Assembly (NCBI GenBank): GCA_900754605.1
Contig: CAAEDK010000316.1
Location: 1 to 10,189, forward strand
From: an uncultured Oscillospiraceae bacterium
GTDB lineage: Bacteria; Bacillota_A; Clostridia; Oscillospirales; Oscillospiraceae
Length of the DNA: 10,189 nucleotides
Direction of reading: 5' to 3'
Shown: positions 1-5,793 of the stretch, piece by piece
How the letters are laid out: the number at the start of each line of letters is the position of its first letter
Position numbering within the stretch: position 1 is the stretch's first letter
Notes under the pieces: model-generated
Databases searched by the model: none
What the model saw: the letters and a program-made list of their open reading frames with translations, nothing else
What the model was told of the DNA's origin: nothing
Translations under genes and position numbers: made by a program

Positions 1-461
1 ACCCGCAGGGCACCTTCAGCCAACTCCCCCAGTACCACCCTGCACCCTGGAGCGTTGGCGGCAATGGCCAGACCCACACAGCCGCTTCCGGCACACAGAT
101 CCAGCACACGTGCCCCCTCTCCGGCAGCCCGTGCCTTAAGAATCCCCCGCTCTGCCAATACCTCGGTGTCGATTCTGGGAATCAGAACCTCGCTGGACAC
201 ATCCAGGGGCAGGCCGTAAAACTCCCACTCCCCTACAATATAGGCCACTGGTTCGCCCTGCAGACGGCGCTGCACCAAAGCCTCCACCCGCCTCTCCAGT
301 TCACCGGAGGCATAGAGGGACATATCTCGGTAAAACTGCTCCCGGCTCTTGTCTGCCGCATAGCAGATCAGCTCCCGCGCTTCCAGCTGTGCTCCCTCTA
401 TGCCTGCCTTCTTCAGACGGGCCCGGGTATCCAGATACAGATTGTTATATGTGGTGGCCAT
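1..461 (-). CDS. prmC: Peptide chain release factor N5-glutamine methyltransferase, N-terminal part (cut by window edge)
   Basis: PrmC (HemK family) methylates the glutamine of the GGQ motif in release factors RF1 and RF2, using S-adenosylmethionine, in the cytoplasm. The visible 153 codons start at ATG 459-461 behind a good Shine-Dalgarno stretch (AGAGGGGGAG on the minus strand). Residues 1-90 form the helical N-terminal domain, with the family signature GEPVAYIVGEWEFYG at about 69-83 and LIPRIDTE at 93-100. SAM-binding motif I, VLDLCAGSGCVG, is at 119-130. The catalytic NPPY motif would lie beyond the window edge and cannot be checked. The gene follows the DUF1385 gene on the same strand with a gap of about 105 bp, a neighbour pair often seen in Bacillota, where prfA commonly follows. 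Identification is by motif and is firm; the reading frame is open throughout the visible part. Confidence 0.95.
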   Translation of the reverse strand, partial: MATTYNNLYLDTRARLKKAGIEGAQLEARELICYAADKSREQFYRDMSLYASGELERRVEALVQRRLQGEPVAYIVGEWEFYGLPLDVSSEVLIPRIDTEVLAERGILKARAAGEGARVLDLCAGSGCVGLAIAANAPGCRVVLGELAEGALR

Positions 462-483
462 AGGCTCCCCCTCTTGCTTAAAT

Positions 484-537
484 CAGGAATTCCTGCTCCC
501 TCACCGCATCCAATTCCTAACTTCTAATTTCTAATTG
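484..537. repeat. Short palindrome and three heptad repeats between DUF1385 gene and prmC
   Basis: The 105-bp gap holds a perfect 12-bp palindrome CAGGAATTCCTG (484-495) and three tandem 7-bp units of the form CTAATTT (517-523, 524-530, 531-537; minus-strand reading TTAGAAA-like). The rest is featureless and AT-rich compared with the flanking genes. No terminator is visible, so read-through into prmC is likely. The function of these units is unknown; they may simply be intergenic low-complexity sequence. Confidence 0.4.
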
Positions 538-566
538 TTAACTCCAAAGCAGCTGCCGGAGAGAAC

Positions 567-1550
567 TTACCAGGCATCCTCGCCCTTCACCTCAGGCAGT
601 ACCAACTCCAATGCCTTGATGCCAACCTCGATCATAGAGTCATCCGGCTCAAAGGTGGTAAAATTTTGGAGCCACAGACCGGGAGCAGTGAGCAGTTTTG
701 TAACCGGTCCATCGTGCCGTCCCGCCCAGCGGTTGAACTCATAGCTGACCCCCACAATGATGGGCAGCATCAGCAAATGAGCCACAAACCGCCACAGAAC
801 ATTGTGGACCGGCCAGATTCCAAATACGACGGTAGAAACCAGAATTGAGATGGCAATGACCATGAATAGGAAACTGGTCCCACACCGGGGATGATGACGT
901 GGCTGCTTCCGTACATTCTCAACCGTCAAGGGGAGCCCCGCTTCATAGCAGAAAATAGTCTTATGCTCCGCACCGTGATACTGGAATACCCTGTGAATGT
1001 CCTTCATCCGGGAGCAGAGAGCCAGATAACTCACAAAAATAATCAGCTTCATCAAACTTTCTGCCACATTGCGGACCACCATAGAATCCGTAAACAATGT
1101 CACAATTGAACCCAGAATAGTAGGCAGCAGGAAAAACAGTCCAATGGACATCCCGATTCCCAAAATTACCGAGACCGTCACAAAAAATGAGGCCGCCCGG
1201 TCGCTGCCCAAGGTACGCTCCAACCACGCCTCAAAGCGGGACGGCTCCTCCGCCCCTCCCTCTTCCTCTGGAAAAAACTCCGCAGAGTACATCAAGGCCC
1301 GAACGCCCTCCACCATAGAAGCTACGAAGGTGGCCACTCCCCGAATCAGGGGCAGTCCCAAAATCGGAAAGCGATCCTTGATAAACCGCAGCTGGCTCTC
1401 CCGGATCGCCAGGGTTCCATCTGGCTTACGCACCACTACAGCCTGTTTTTTGGGGCCGCGCATCATAATACCTTCAATGAGCGCCTGGCCTCCACACATA
1501 GTTTTGAACCCACCAGAAGGGCAGGCGCAATTTTTCTCTTTGTTCTGCAT
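567..1550 (-). CDS. DUF1385 family membrane protein (YqhQ-like)
   Basis: This 327-residue protein belongs to the DUF1385/YqhQ family of integral membrane proteins, whose biochemical role is not settled. Visible family hallmarks are GGQALIEGIMMRGP at 20-33, YHGAEHK at 191-197, the HPRCGTSF block at 220-227 and a C-terminal LTAPGLWLQNFTTFEP block at 287-302. The His/Cys-rich conserved blocks could bind metal, but that is inference. Hydrophobic segments lie at about 119-143, 163-180, 227-245 and 251-268. The ATG at 1548-1550 fits an AAAGGAG site, although the spacing of about 12 nt is long and contains a hairpin. A sigma-A-like promoter sits 56 bp upstream, so this gene and prmC can be transcribed separately from the kinase before them. 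A cysteine-containing N-terminal extension (1-18) precedes the usual family start region, so Met18 is an alternative start. Confidence 0.9.
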   Translation of the reverse strand: MQNKEKNCACPSGGFKTMCGGQALIEGIMMRGPKKQAVVVRKPDGTLAIRESQLRFIKDRFPILGLPLIRGVATFVASMVEGVRALMYSAEFFPEEEGGAEEPSRFEAWLERTLGSDRAASFFVTVSVILGIGMSIGLFFLLPTILGSIVTLFTDSMVVRNVAESLMKLIIFVSYLALCSRMKDIHRVFQYHGAEHKTIFCYEAGLPLTVENVRKQPRHHPRCGTSFLFMVIAISILVSTVVFGIWPVHNVLWRFVAHLLMLPIIVGVSYEFNRWAGRHDGPVTKLLTAPGLWLQNFTTFEPDDSMIEVGIKALELVLPEVKGEDAW

Positions 1551-1569
1551 GAGAAACTATTTCTCCTTT
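1551..1569 (-). promoter_or_regulatory. Shine-Dalgarno hairpin in front of DUF1385 gene
   Basis: Between the AAAGGAG site (complement of 1563-1569) and the ATG lies a perfect inverted repeat GAGAAA-TAG-TTTCTC (1551-1565). Its 5' arm shares the GAG of the Shine-Dalgarno. In the mRNA this could either hide part of the site or shorten the unusually long 12-nt spacing. The pairing is seen in the sequence; any effect on translation is inferred. Confidence 0.5.
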
Positions 1570-1605
1570 GCGATTCAACGGCAAGCGCACTTCTGCGCCG
1601 TGTGT

Positions 1606-1634
1606 ATTCTACCAAGTTTTCAGAAAAAAAGCAA
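1606..1634 (-). promoter_or_regulatory. Sigma-A-type promoter for DUF1385-prmC
   Basis: On the minus strand TTGCTT (complement of 1629-1634) and TAGAAT (complement of 1606-1611) are separated by exactly 17 nt. The -10 has 5 of 6 consensus bases and the -35 begins TTG. The site lies in the 96-bp gap between the kinase stop and the DUF1385 start, in the right orientation. No terminator is visible after the kinase, so this promoter may add to read-through rather than replace it. Confidence 0.7.
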
Positions 1635-1646
1635 TAGTTATCGAAC

Positions 1647-3074
1647 TTACGTTTCAATCGGCAGGACGATGGTCACCATGCAGCCGCCCCCTTGCGCATT
1701 TCCGATGTCGAGCCTGCCCTCATGTCGGGTAACGATTTCCTCACACACCGCCAGACCGATGCCGGAGCCGCGGGCTTTGGAACTGCCCTTGTAGAATTTA
1801 TATTTCACATGGGGCAGTTCCTCCTCAGGGATACCGGGTCCGTAATCCCGGATGCGGATCACCGCCTCTTCTCCCTCCCGGGCAATGGATACATCGATCC
1901 GCTTGCCGGAACCGCCGTGCTTGGCTGCATTGTCCAAAAGATTGCAGAACACCTGACGCAGCCGCTCCGGGTCTCCGCTGATGGGCAGCATCTCCTCCGG
2001 ACAGTCCTGATAGGTCAGTTCAATGCCCTCACGCCGGAAAAACTCCCGATAGGTATACACTGCATCCTCCAGTTCCGCCTTCAGATCCAGCGGCTCTACC
2101 GACAGAGTAAAACGGCCATCCTCAATGCGGGAAAACTCTAACAATTCTTCTACCATGTTGGTCAGGCGCCGAGCCTCAGAAACGATGATATCCATTCCCT
2201 TCCGTACATCACGTGGGTCTTTCAATTCACCGCCTTGGATGGTCTCCGCCCACCCGGTGATAGCCGTCAGCGGAGTACGAAGCTCGTGGGAGACGGAGGA
2301 TATAAACTCCGATTGAGTCTTTTCCGACTGCTTGATTTTCAGGGACATATCGTTGATCGTATCGGTCAGTTCTCCCACCTCGTCATCAAATTTTTTCTCA
2401 ATCTGCACACCATAGCTCCCATCGGCGATGAGCCGGGCAGTCTCTGTTATGCTGGCCAAAGGCTCTACGATCGAGCGGACAAAGTAAAGATTCGAGAAGT
2501 AGACCAAGGCTAAGATAGCCGCTCCCAGCAAACAGGCCAGACCCATCGCCAGGAAAAACTGCCAATCGATGGCCACCAAAGAGGTCACATATCGCACCAC
2601 TGCCACCGTCTGCCCATGGTAGATAATAGGGGCGGAGGCTGCCACCACCCGCTCACCAGTATGGGGATCGGTGCCTTTCCAGGCCACAGCTTCCTGATAG
2701 TTCAGCGCACTCTGAATATCCTGTGTCCCCGGCGTTGTACCGGCAGCCAGATCATTGCTAGAGTACTGCACCGCCCCAGTGACATCCAGAAACTGGAGTT
2801 CCAATTTTGTCTTATCCTCAAACTTCTGCACTGCATTCTGGGCATTGGTCCAGTATTGACTGCGCGTAAAGGAGGCAAATCCCCCCGCATCGTCCGCCGC
2901 CCTCCGTTTCAGGTCGTTCATGGTACTGGAGTAGTAGTAGCTCCACATGGCGGTGGAAAAGGTCCCCAGCGCCAGGGCCAGCACCAGCAGAACCACACCC
3001 ACGCTATTGATGAGCCAGCGACGACGGATACCCCGGATCTTTACTTTATCGGTCACAACGGCCTTCTTCGCCAT
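1647..3074 (-). CDS. Membrane sensor histidine kinase (HAMP, HisKA, HATPase_c)
   Basis: This 475-residue kinase should autophosphorylate on a histidine and pass the phosphate to the regulator encoded just upstream. Domains in order: a basic cytoplasmic N-terminus, TM1 at about 22-45, an extracytoplasmic sensor region of about 120 residues (46-168), TM2 at 169-192, HAMP at 193-245, and the HisKA H-box SSVSHELRTPLT with His263. The ATP-binding domain follows, with the N-box around Asn382 (NLLDNAAKHG), G1 DYGPGIP at 410-416 and G2 GSGIGLAV at 436-443. All catalytic motifs are intact and there is no PAS domain. ATG 3072-3074 is preceded by a strong AGGAGGTG site. The signal is unknown. It is a PhoR/ResE-style kinase in architecture. 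The gap to its regulator gene is now 281 bp because of the repeat-flanked block at 3119-3341; without one repeat unit it would be about 58 bp. Confidence 0.95.
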   Translation of the reverse strand: MAKKAVVTDKVKIRGIRRRWLINSVGVVLLVLALALGTFSTAMWSYYYSSTMNDLKRRAADDAGGFASFTRSQYWTNAQNAVQKFEDKTKLELQFLDVTGAVQYSSNDLAAGTTPGTQDIQSALNYQEAVAWKGTDPHTGERVVAASAPIIYHGQTVAVVRYVTSLVAIDWQFFLAMGLACLLGAAILALVYFSNLYFVRSIVEPLASITETARLIADGSYGVQIEKKFDDEVGELTDTINDMSLKIKQSEKTQSEFISSVSHELRTPLTAITGWAETIQGGELKDPRDVRKGMDIIVSEARRLTNMVEELLEFSRIEDGRFTLSVEPLDLKAELEDAVYTYREFFRREGIELTYQDCPEEMLPISGDPERLRQVFCNLLDNAAKHGGSGKRIDVSIAREGEEAVIRIRDYGPGIPEEELPHVKYKFYKGSSKARGSGIGLAVCEEIVTRHEGRLDIGNAQGGGCMVTIVLPIET

Positions 3075-3118
3075 TCGAGCACCTCCTCTCCCAAATTACA
3101 GGGCATTCATCTCGTTTT

Positions 3119-3197
3119 AGACTGCCCCTGTTTCAGCTGCCCCACTTATATCCATAACCCCATACTGTATTCACATAAGTCGGCTTTGTGGGGTTGT
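3119..3197 (-). repeat. Downstream copy of the regulator gene's 3' end (direct repeat, copy 1)
   Basis: This 79-bp segment matches 3342-3420 at 77 of 79 positions (offset 223 bp). It carries the last codons of the response regulator, including the YGYKWGS end and a TGA stop (complement of 3133-3135), plus 14 bp beyond it. The two differences are G/A at 3136/3359, a silent AGC/AGT serine change, and T/C at 3129/3352, past the stop. It is not joined to an open reading frame of its own and is a gene fragment. It adjoins the natural leader of the kinase gene. Confidence 0.92.
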
Positions 3198-3341
3198 TCC
3201 CCAGAGGCACAGCCTATGGGGGCCCCGGCTTTTTTCTGCTCGGGCGGAATAAATCCGCCCTCCGCCAAGGTTTTGGCATCCGGCCAAAACGCTTGTACGC
3301 GCTCACGCACGCCCTGCTCCGCAGGGTGAGGACAACCCCGC
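3198..3341. other. 144-bp hairpin-rich non-coding block between the two repeat copies
   Basis: This block lies between the two 79-bp repeats and has no convincing reading frame. It contains three perfect stem-loops: 3242-3260 (7-bp stem GGGCGGA/TCCGCCC, loop 5), 3271-3289 (7-bp stem TTTTGGC/GCCAAAA, loop 5) and 3312-3326 (6-bp stem CCCTGC/GCAGGG, loop 3). A further 5-bp stem (3189-3203) spans the left junction. The right end holds GAGGACAACCCC (3328-3339), the exact inverse of a site just outside the other edge of copy 2. The layout resembles a small non-autonomous repeat element (MITE- or REP-like) or the scar of a larger insertion. I cannot name a family, and a structured RNA is also possible. 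Confidence 0.55.
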
Positions 3342-3420
3342 AGACTGCCCCCGTTTCAACTGCCCCACTTATATCCATAACCCCATACTGTATTCACATA
3401 AGTCGGCTTTGTGGGGTTGT
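3342..3420 (-). repeat. In-gene copy of the regulator 3' end (direct repeat, copy 2)
   Basis: This 79-bp segment is continuous with the response regulator reading frame and encodes its last 21 complete codons and the stop, then 14 bp of downstream sequence. It is the partner of 3119-3197. Because the regulator frame is intact here, whichever event made the duplication preserved the C-terminal wing of the DNA-binding domain. Confidence 0.92.
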
Positions 3421-4045
3421 CCTCGATCTTGATGCGCAGGCGGCGGATATTCACATCTACAATTTTCAGCTCTCCGAAATAGTCCTTTCCCCACACCGCA
3501 TCCAGGATCTCCTCCCGGGACAATGCCTTTCCCGGGTTTTCCATAAACAACTTGATGATCCCATACTCCACCTGGGTAAGCTTTACCCTCTGGCCATTCT
3601 TCTCCAGGGTACGATTGCGGGTATTCAAACGGAAAGGAGCCTCCACGATCTCATCCAGGGAAGCCACTTCATCCTCACCACCAGTGCGGCGGAACAGGGC
3701 ATCTACCCGTGCAGTCAACTCTGCGGGCGAGAATGGCTTTGTCACATAGTCATCTGCTCCGGTCATTAGGCCAGTGACCTTATCCATCTCCTGAGTCCGT
3801 GCGGTCAGCATAATAATCCCGATCTTATTATCCATCGCCCGGATCCGGCGGCAAACCTCGAACCCGTCAATTCCCGGCAGCATGATATCCAGCAGAGCCA
3901 CCTTGATGCTGGGGTTCGCTTTCAGCGCTGCCAGCGCCTCCTCCCCGGTGCCAGCCTCGATGGTCTCATAGCCCGCGCGCTTCAGATTGATCACGACGAA
4001 ACTGCGGATATTTTCCTCGTCTTCCAATACCAATACTTTTCTCAT
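3356..4045 (-). CDS. OmpR/PhoB-family DNA-binding response regulator
   Basis: This 229-residue regulator has a receiver domain (about 1-118) with the acidic pocket E8-D9-E10, phosphoacceptor Asp53 (LLDIMLPGIDGFE), Thr81 and Lys103 (TKPF). A winged-helix trans_reg_C domain (about 132-228) follows, with the recognition-helix region VDVNIRRLRIKIED and the terminal wing VNTVWGYGYKWGS. It should bind promoter DNA when phosphorylated, most likely by the kinase at 1647-3074. ATG 4043-4045 has AAGGAG at good spacing. It lies 22 bp after the lipoprotein gene, which indicates co-transcription. Length is normal for the family. The odd point is that the 3' end of the gene is duplicated downstream. PhoB, ResD and WalR belong to the same family, and the sequence alone does not decide which physiological role applies. 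Confidence 0.95.
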   Translation of the reverse strand: MRKVLVLEDEENIRSFVVINLKRAGYETIEAGTGEEALAALKANPSIKVALLDIMLPGIDGFEVCRRIRAMDNKIGIIMLTARTQEMDKVTGLMTGADDYVTKPFSPAELTARVDALFRRTGGEDEVASLDEIVEAPFRLNTRNRTLEKNGQRVKLTQVEYGIIKLFMENPGKALSREEILDAVWGKDYFGELKIVDVNIRRLRIKIEDNPTKPTYVNTVWGYGYKWGS

Positions 4046-4067
4046 ATCTGTCTCCTTGTCACCATCA

Positions 4068-5510
4068 TCAATCGGACCAACTGCTCTGGATCAGGTGGAA
4101 GGCAGCCTGAAGATCTGTGTCGCTCATGCCAAGTTCCCAACCACTGTCATAAACGGCGGCGGCGTATACCGCTCCCTCTTCTTCTCTTAGGATGAACCGG
4201 TTAGAGGCATCCGCCCGGTCAAATTGGCTGGTGAATTTGTAGATGACCAGGAAAGGCGTGGGCTCCTCGCCCTTTCCCTCCAGGTGATAAAAGATAACAG
4301 AGCGCTGTCCAATAGAATCTCGCCGCCGCAGGGTGATTTCATCTTTCCACTCCTCCGGCACAATCAGATACCAGCCATCCGCCACATTGTGATATGTGGT
4401 GCACACCATCGTCTTTTTTCCTGTACTGCTGTACTGGCTCCAATCGATCAGCCAGAAGTCAGAAGCAGAGGTGTCTCCACTGCTTGGCAGCGGGACAGGG
4501 GTAGGCAATTCCAATACACCATCTCCGTTGACATCAGTGGGTTCCAGATCTACATATCGGTCCAGCATCTCCCGGCTGACCCCTGTCTCATCCAAACTCA
4601 GATTTTTCAAATTTCCATTCTGATAGGTCACCACATCCACCACATGGTGCCCATCGGCCAGTTCACTCGAGACATACAGTGCCCGAACCGGCACATCTCC
4701 ATCCTCTTTGATGAAGTTGGTCTCTACCCCGTTCTTTTCCACACTGGAAATCCCCATAGACAGGGGCGCAGAGGCCCGGACCATAAAGGATCCATCCCGC
4801 CAGCCATATAGATCCACTGCACTGTTAGTCCCGGCCTTATCCACCCGAACTACAGCCAGTTCAGTCCTGGTGTCCTGATCCAGATCATACAGCGCATAGT
4901 CATCATATACAGTGGTCATCCACTCAGTGGCCCGCAGGGCCTCCCGGTCTGGGATGCCCTTTGTGGAGGCACTTCCCGCCGGGGCACTGGCCGCATACTG
5001 AAGGCTGCGTACCATCGCCTCCTCCAGGGAATACGTCCCAAGTAAATAGACACCCGTACTCATCTGCCAACTGACCACAACTTCCTTGCAGCCGCTGCCG
5101 TTCAGATCAGCATAGTCCACCCGGTAGATGGCGGTCCCGTTTCCCTCCACCATCGCACTGACGGTGTAAGTATCCTCCGCTGTCCGGGTAAAAAAGTAGA
5201 TTTTCAGGGGCTTCTCTGCCTCAGACACCCGAAAAAATGTTACGGCGGTCTCCCGCTCCCCATCCCGGTCCAGGTCCTGGAGTTGAATCAGGGCCGTGTT
5301 GTCCCCACTCATCACAGAGACGTCCTCTACCTCCACCCCATACTCCTGGGCTAGGGCATCCTTCACATTTCGAATGGTCTGAGTCAGACTCAGGTAGTCC
5401 GCCGACTGCTCTGGACTCTGATACAGGTCCTCCGGCTCCCGAAAGAAGCAGCCGGACAGGGTCAGCAAAAGCATCAGAAGGATCGCCCCGCTCTGCCAAT
5501 ATTTTTTCAT
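4068..5510 (-). CDS. Lipoprotein with four calcium-loop-like (FG-GAP/VCBS-like) motifs
   Basis: From ATG 5508-5510 this is a 480-residue lipoprotein. The signal peptide MKKYWQSGAILLMLLLTLSGC gives a lipobox ending LSGC, with Cys21 as the lipid anchor, so the mature protein should sit on the outer face of the membrane. Four acidic loops recur: DLDRDG at 79-84, DLNGSG at 135-140, DLDQD at 209-213 and DVNGDG at 326-331. The third lacks the final glycine. Such DxDxDG loops between beta strands resemble FG-GAP/VCBS propeller or EF-hand-like calcium sites. A further C-terminal domain (about 350-480) has no motif I recognise. A TTG 33 bp further upstream (5541-5543) is in frame, but the ATG lies directly before the signal peptide and has GGAG at 8 nt. 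It is the first gene of an operon with the regulator and kinase, suggesting a sensory or output role. The specific function is unknown. Confidence 0.85.
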   Translation of the reverse strand: MKKYWQSGAILLMLLLTLSGCFFREPEDLYQSPEQSADYLSLTQTIRNVKDALAQEYGVEVEDVSVMSGDNTALIQLQDLDRDGERETAVTFFRVSEAEKPLKIYFFTRTAEDTYTVSAMVEGNGTAIYRVDYADLNGSGCKEVVVSWQMSTGVYLLGTYSLEEAMVRSLQYAASAPAGSASTKGIPDREALRATEWMTTVYDDYALYDLDQDTRTELAVVRVDKAGTNSAVDLYGWRDGSFMVRASAPLSMGISSVEKNGVETNFIKEDGDVPVRALYVSSELADGHHVVDVVTYQNGNLKNLSLDETGVSREMLDRYVDLEPTDVNGDGVLELPTPVPLPSSGDTSASDFWLIDWSQYSSTGKKTMVCTTYHNVADGWYLIVPEEWKDEITLRRRDSIGQRSVIFYHLEGKGEEPTPFLVIYKFTSQFDRADASNRFILREEEGAVYAAAVYDSGWELGMSDTDLQAAFHLIQSSWSD

Positions 5511-5518
5511 GCCGCCCA

Positions 5519-5535
5519 CTCCTTTCCCAAAAGAG
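5519..5535 (-). promoter_or_regulatory. Hairpin that covers the lipoprotein Shine-Dalgarno
   Basis: The minus-strand sequence CTCTTTTGGGAAAGGAG folds into a 7-bp stem (one G-U pair) with a GGG loop. Its 3' arm is the AAAGGAG ribosome binding site for ATG 5508-5510. If it forms, it would lower initiation unless opened. The pairing is seen; regulation is inferred. Confidence 0.45.
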
Positions 5536-5664
5536 TCGCTCAAGATCCCTCCCCCTGCTGTTCCGTCTTTCCCATCTGAAGAGGCTGGGTAATCCAGGCC
5601 TGGCCGGAGGCCAAGGAACTGTCCACCAGAAAGAGATCTAGATCACACACAGTGCGTATAGATA
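5536..5664 (-). other. Long 5' leader of the lipoprotein operon
   Basis: About 155 nt separate the predicted transcription start from the lipoprotein ATG. The leader contains the palindromes GATCTAGATC (5635-5644) and CCAGGCCTGG (5596-5605), and a TGGCC-TCC-GGCCA hairpin. I see no coding sequence in it and could not match it to a known riboswitch class. Confidence 0.35.
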
Positions 5665-5698
5665 ATGGTATCATACCATAAAGGCACAGTAAAAGCAA
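5665..5698 (-). promoter_or_regulatory. Promoter of the lipoprotein-regulator-kinase operon with a dyad on the -10
   Basis: TTGCTT (complement of 5693-5698) and TATGAT (complement of 5670-5675) are 17 nt apart on the minus strand, and the -10 carries an extended TGG. A perfect 15-bp dyad, ATGGTAT-C-ATACCAT (5665-5679), sits over the -10 and is a candidate operator. The promoter lies just past the terminator of the preceding kinase gene, marking an independent operon. Confidence 0.75.
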
Positions 5699-5721
5699 AA
5701 GAATCCGGATTTTTGTTTCCT

Positions 5722-5768
5722 AAAAAATGAGGGCCGCAGCCCATCTCGATCAGGACAGGCTGCAGCCC
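5722..5768 (-). terminator. Rho-independent terminator after the six-helix kinase gene
   Basis: Read on the minus strand, GGGCTGCAGCC (complement of 5758-5768) pairs with GGCTGCGGCCC (complement of 5731-5741) in an 11-bp stem with one G-U pair and a 16-nt loop. TCATTTTTT follows. It begins 25 bp after the stop of the kinase gene and should end the regulator-kinase transcript. Confidence 0.85.
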
Positions 5769-5793
5769 AGCAGCAGATGCGCAAGATTCTGTT

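Noticed and set aside
517..537. Start of a CRISPR array or satellite from the CTAATTT units
   Set aside because: There are only three imperfect 7-bp units and no spacers.
1069..1794. Long plus-strand open frame of 241 codons
   Set aside because: It is antisense to the DUF1385 gene and the kinase 3' end, which have clear family motifs. It has no Shine-Dalgarno and no recognisable domain.
3119..3197. Copy 1 of the regulator tail as a separate small gene
   Set aside because: It has no start codon or ribosome site in frame and is plainly a gene-end fragment.
3214..3237. Plus-strand terminator (GGGGCCCCGGC followed by TTTTTT)
   Set aside because: The GC palindrome has no loop space, the outer stem is only 3 bp, and no plus-strand gene precedes it.
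2616..3329. Plus-strand frame crossing from the kinase gene into the repeat block
   Set aside because: It mixes antisense kinase sequence with the repeats and shows no start signal. It is a shadow.
5541..5543. TTG start for the lipoprotein, adding 11 residues
   Set aside because: The extension would precede a standard signal peptide, and the downstream ATG has a better ribosome site.
5511..5664. Known riboswitch in the lipoprotein leader
   Set aside because: I looked for cobalamin and cyclic-di-GMP type core motifs and found none. Only local palindromes remain.
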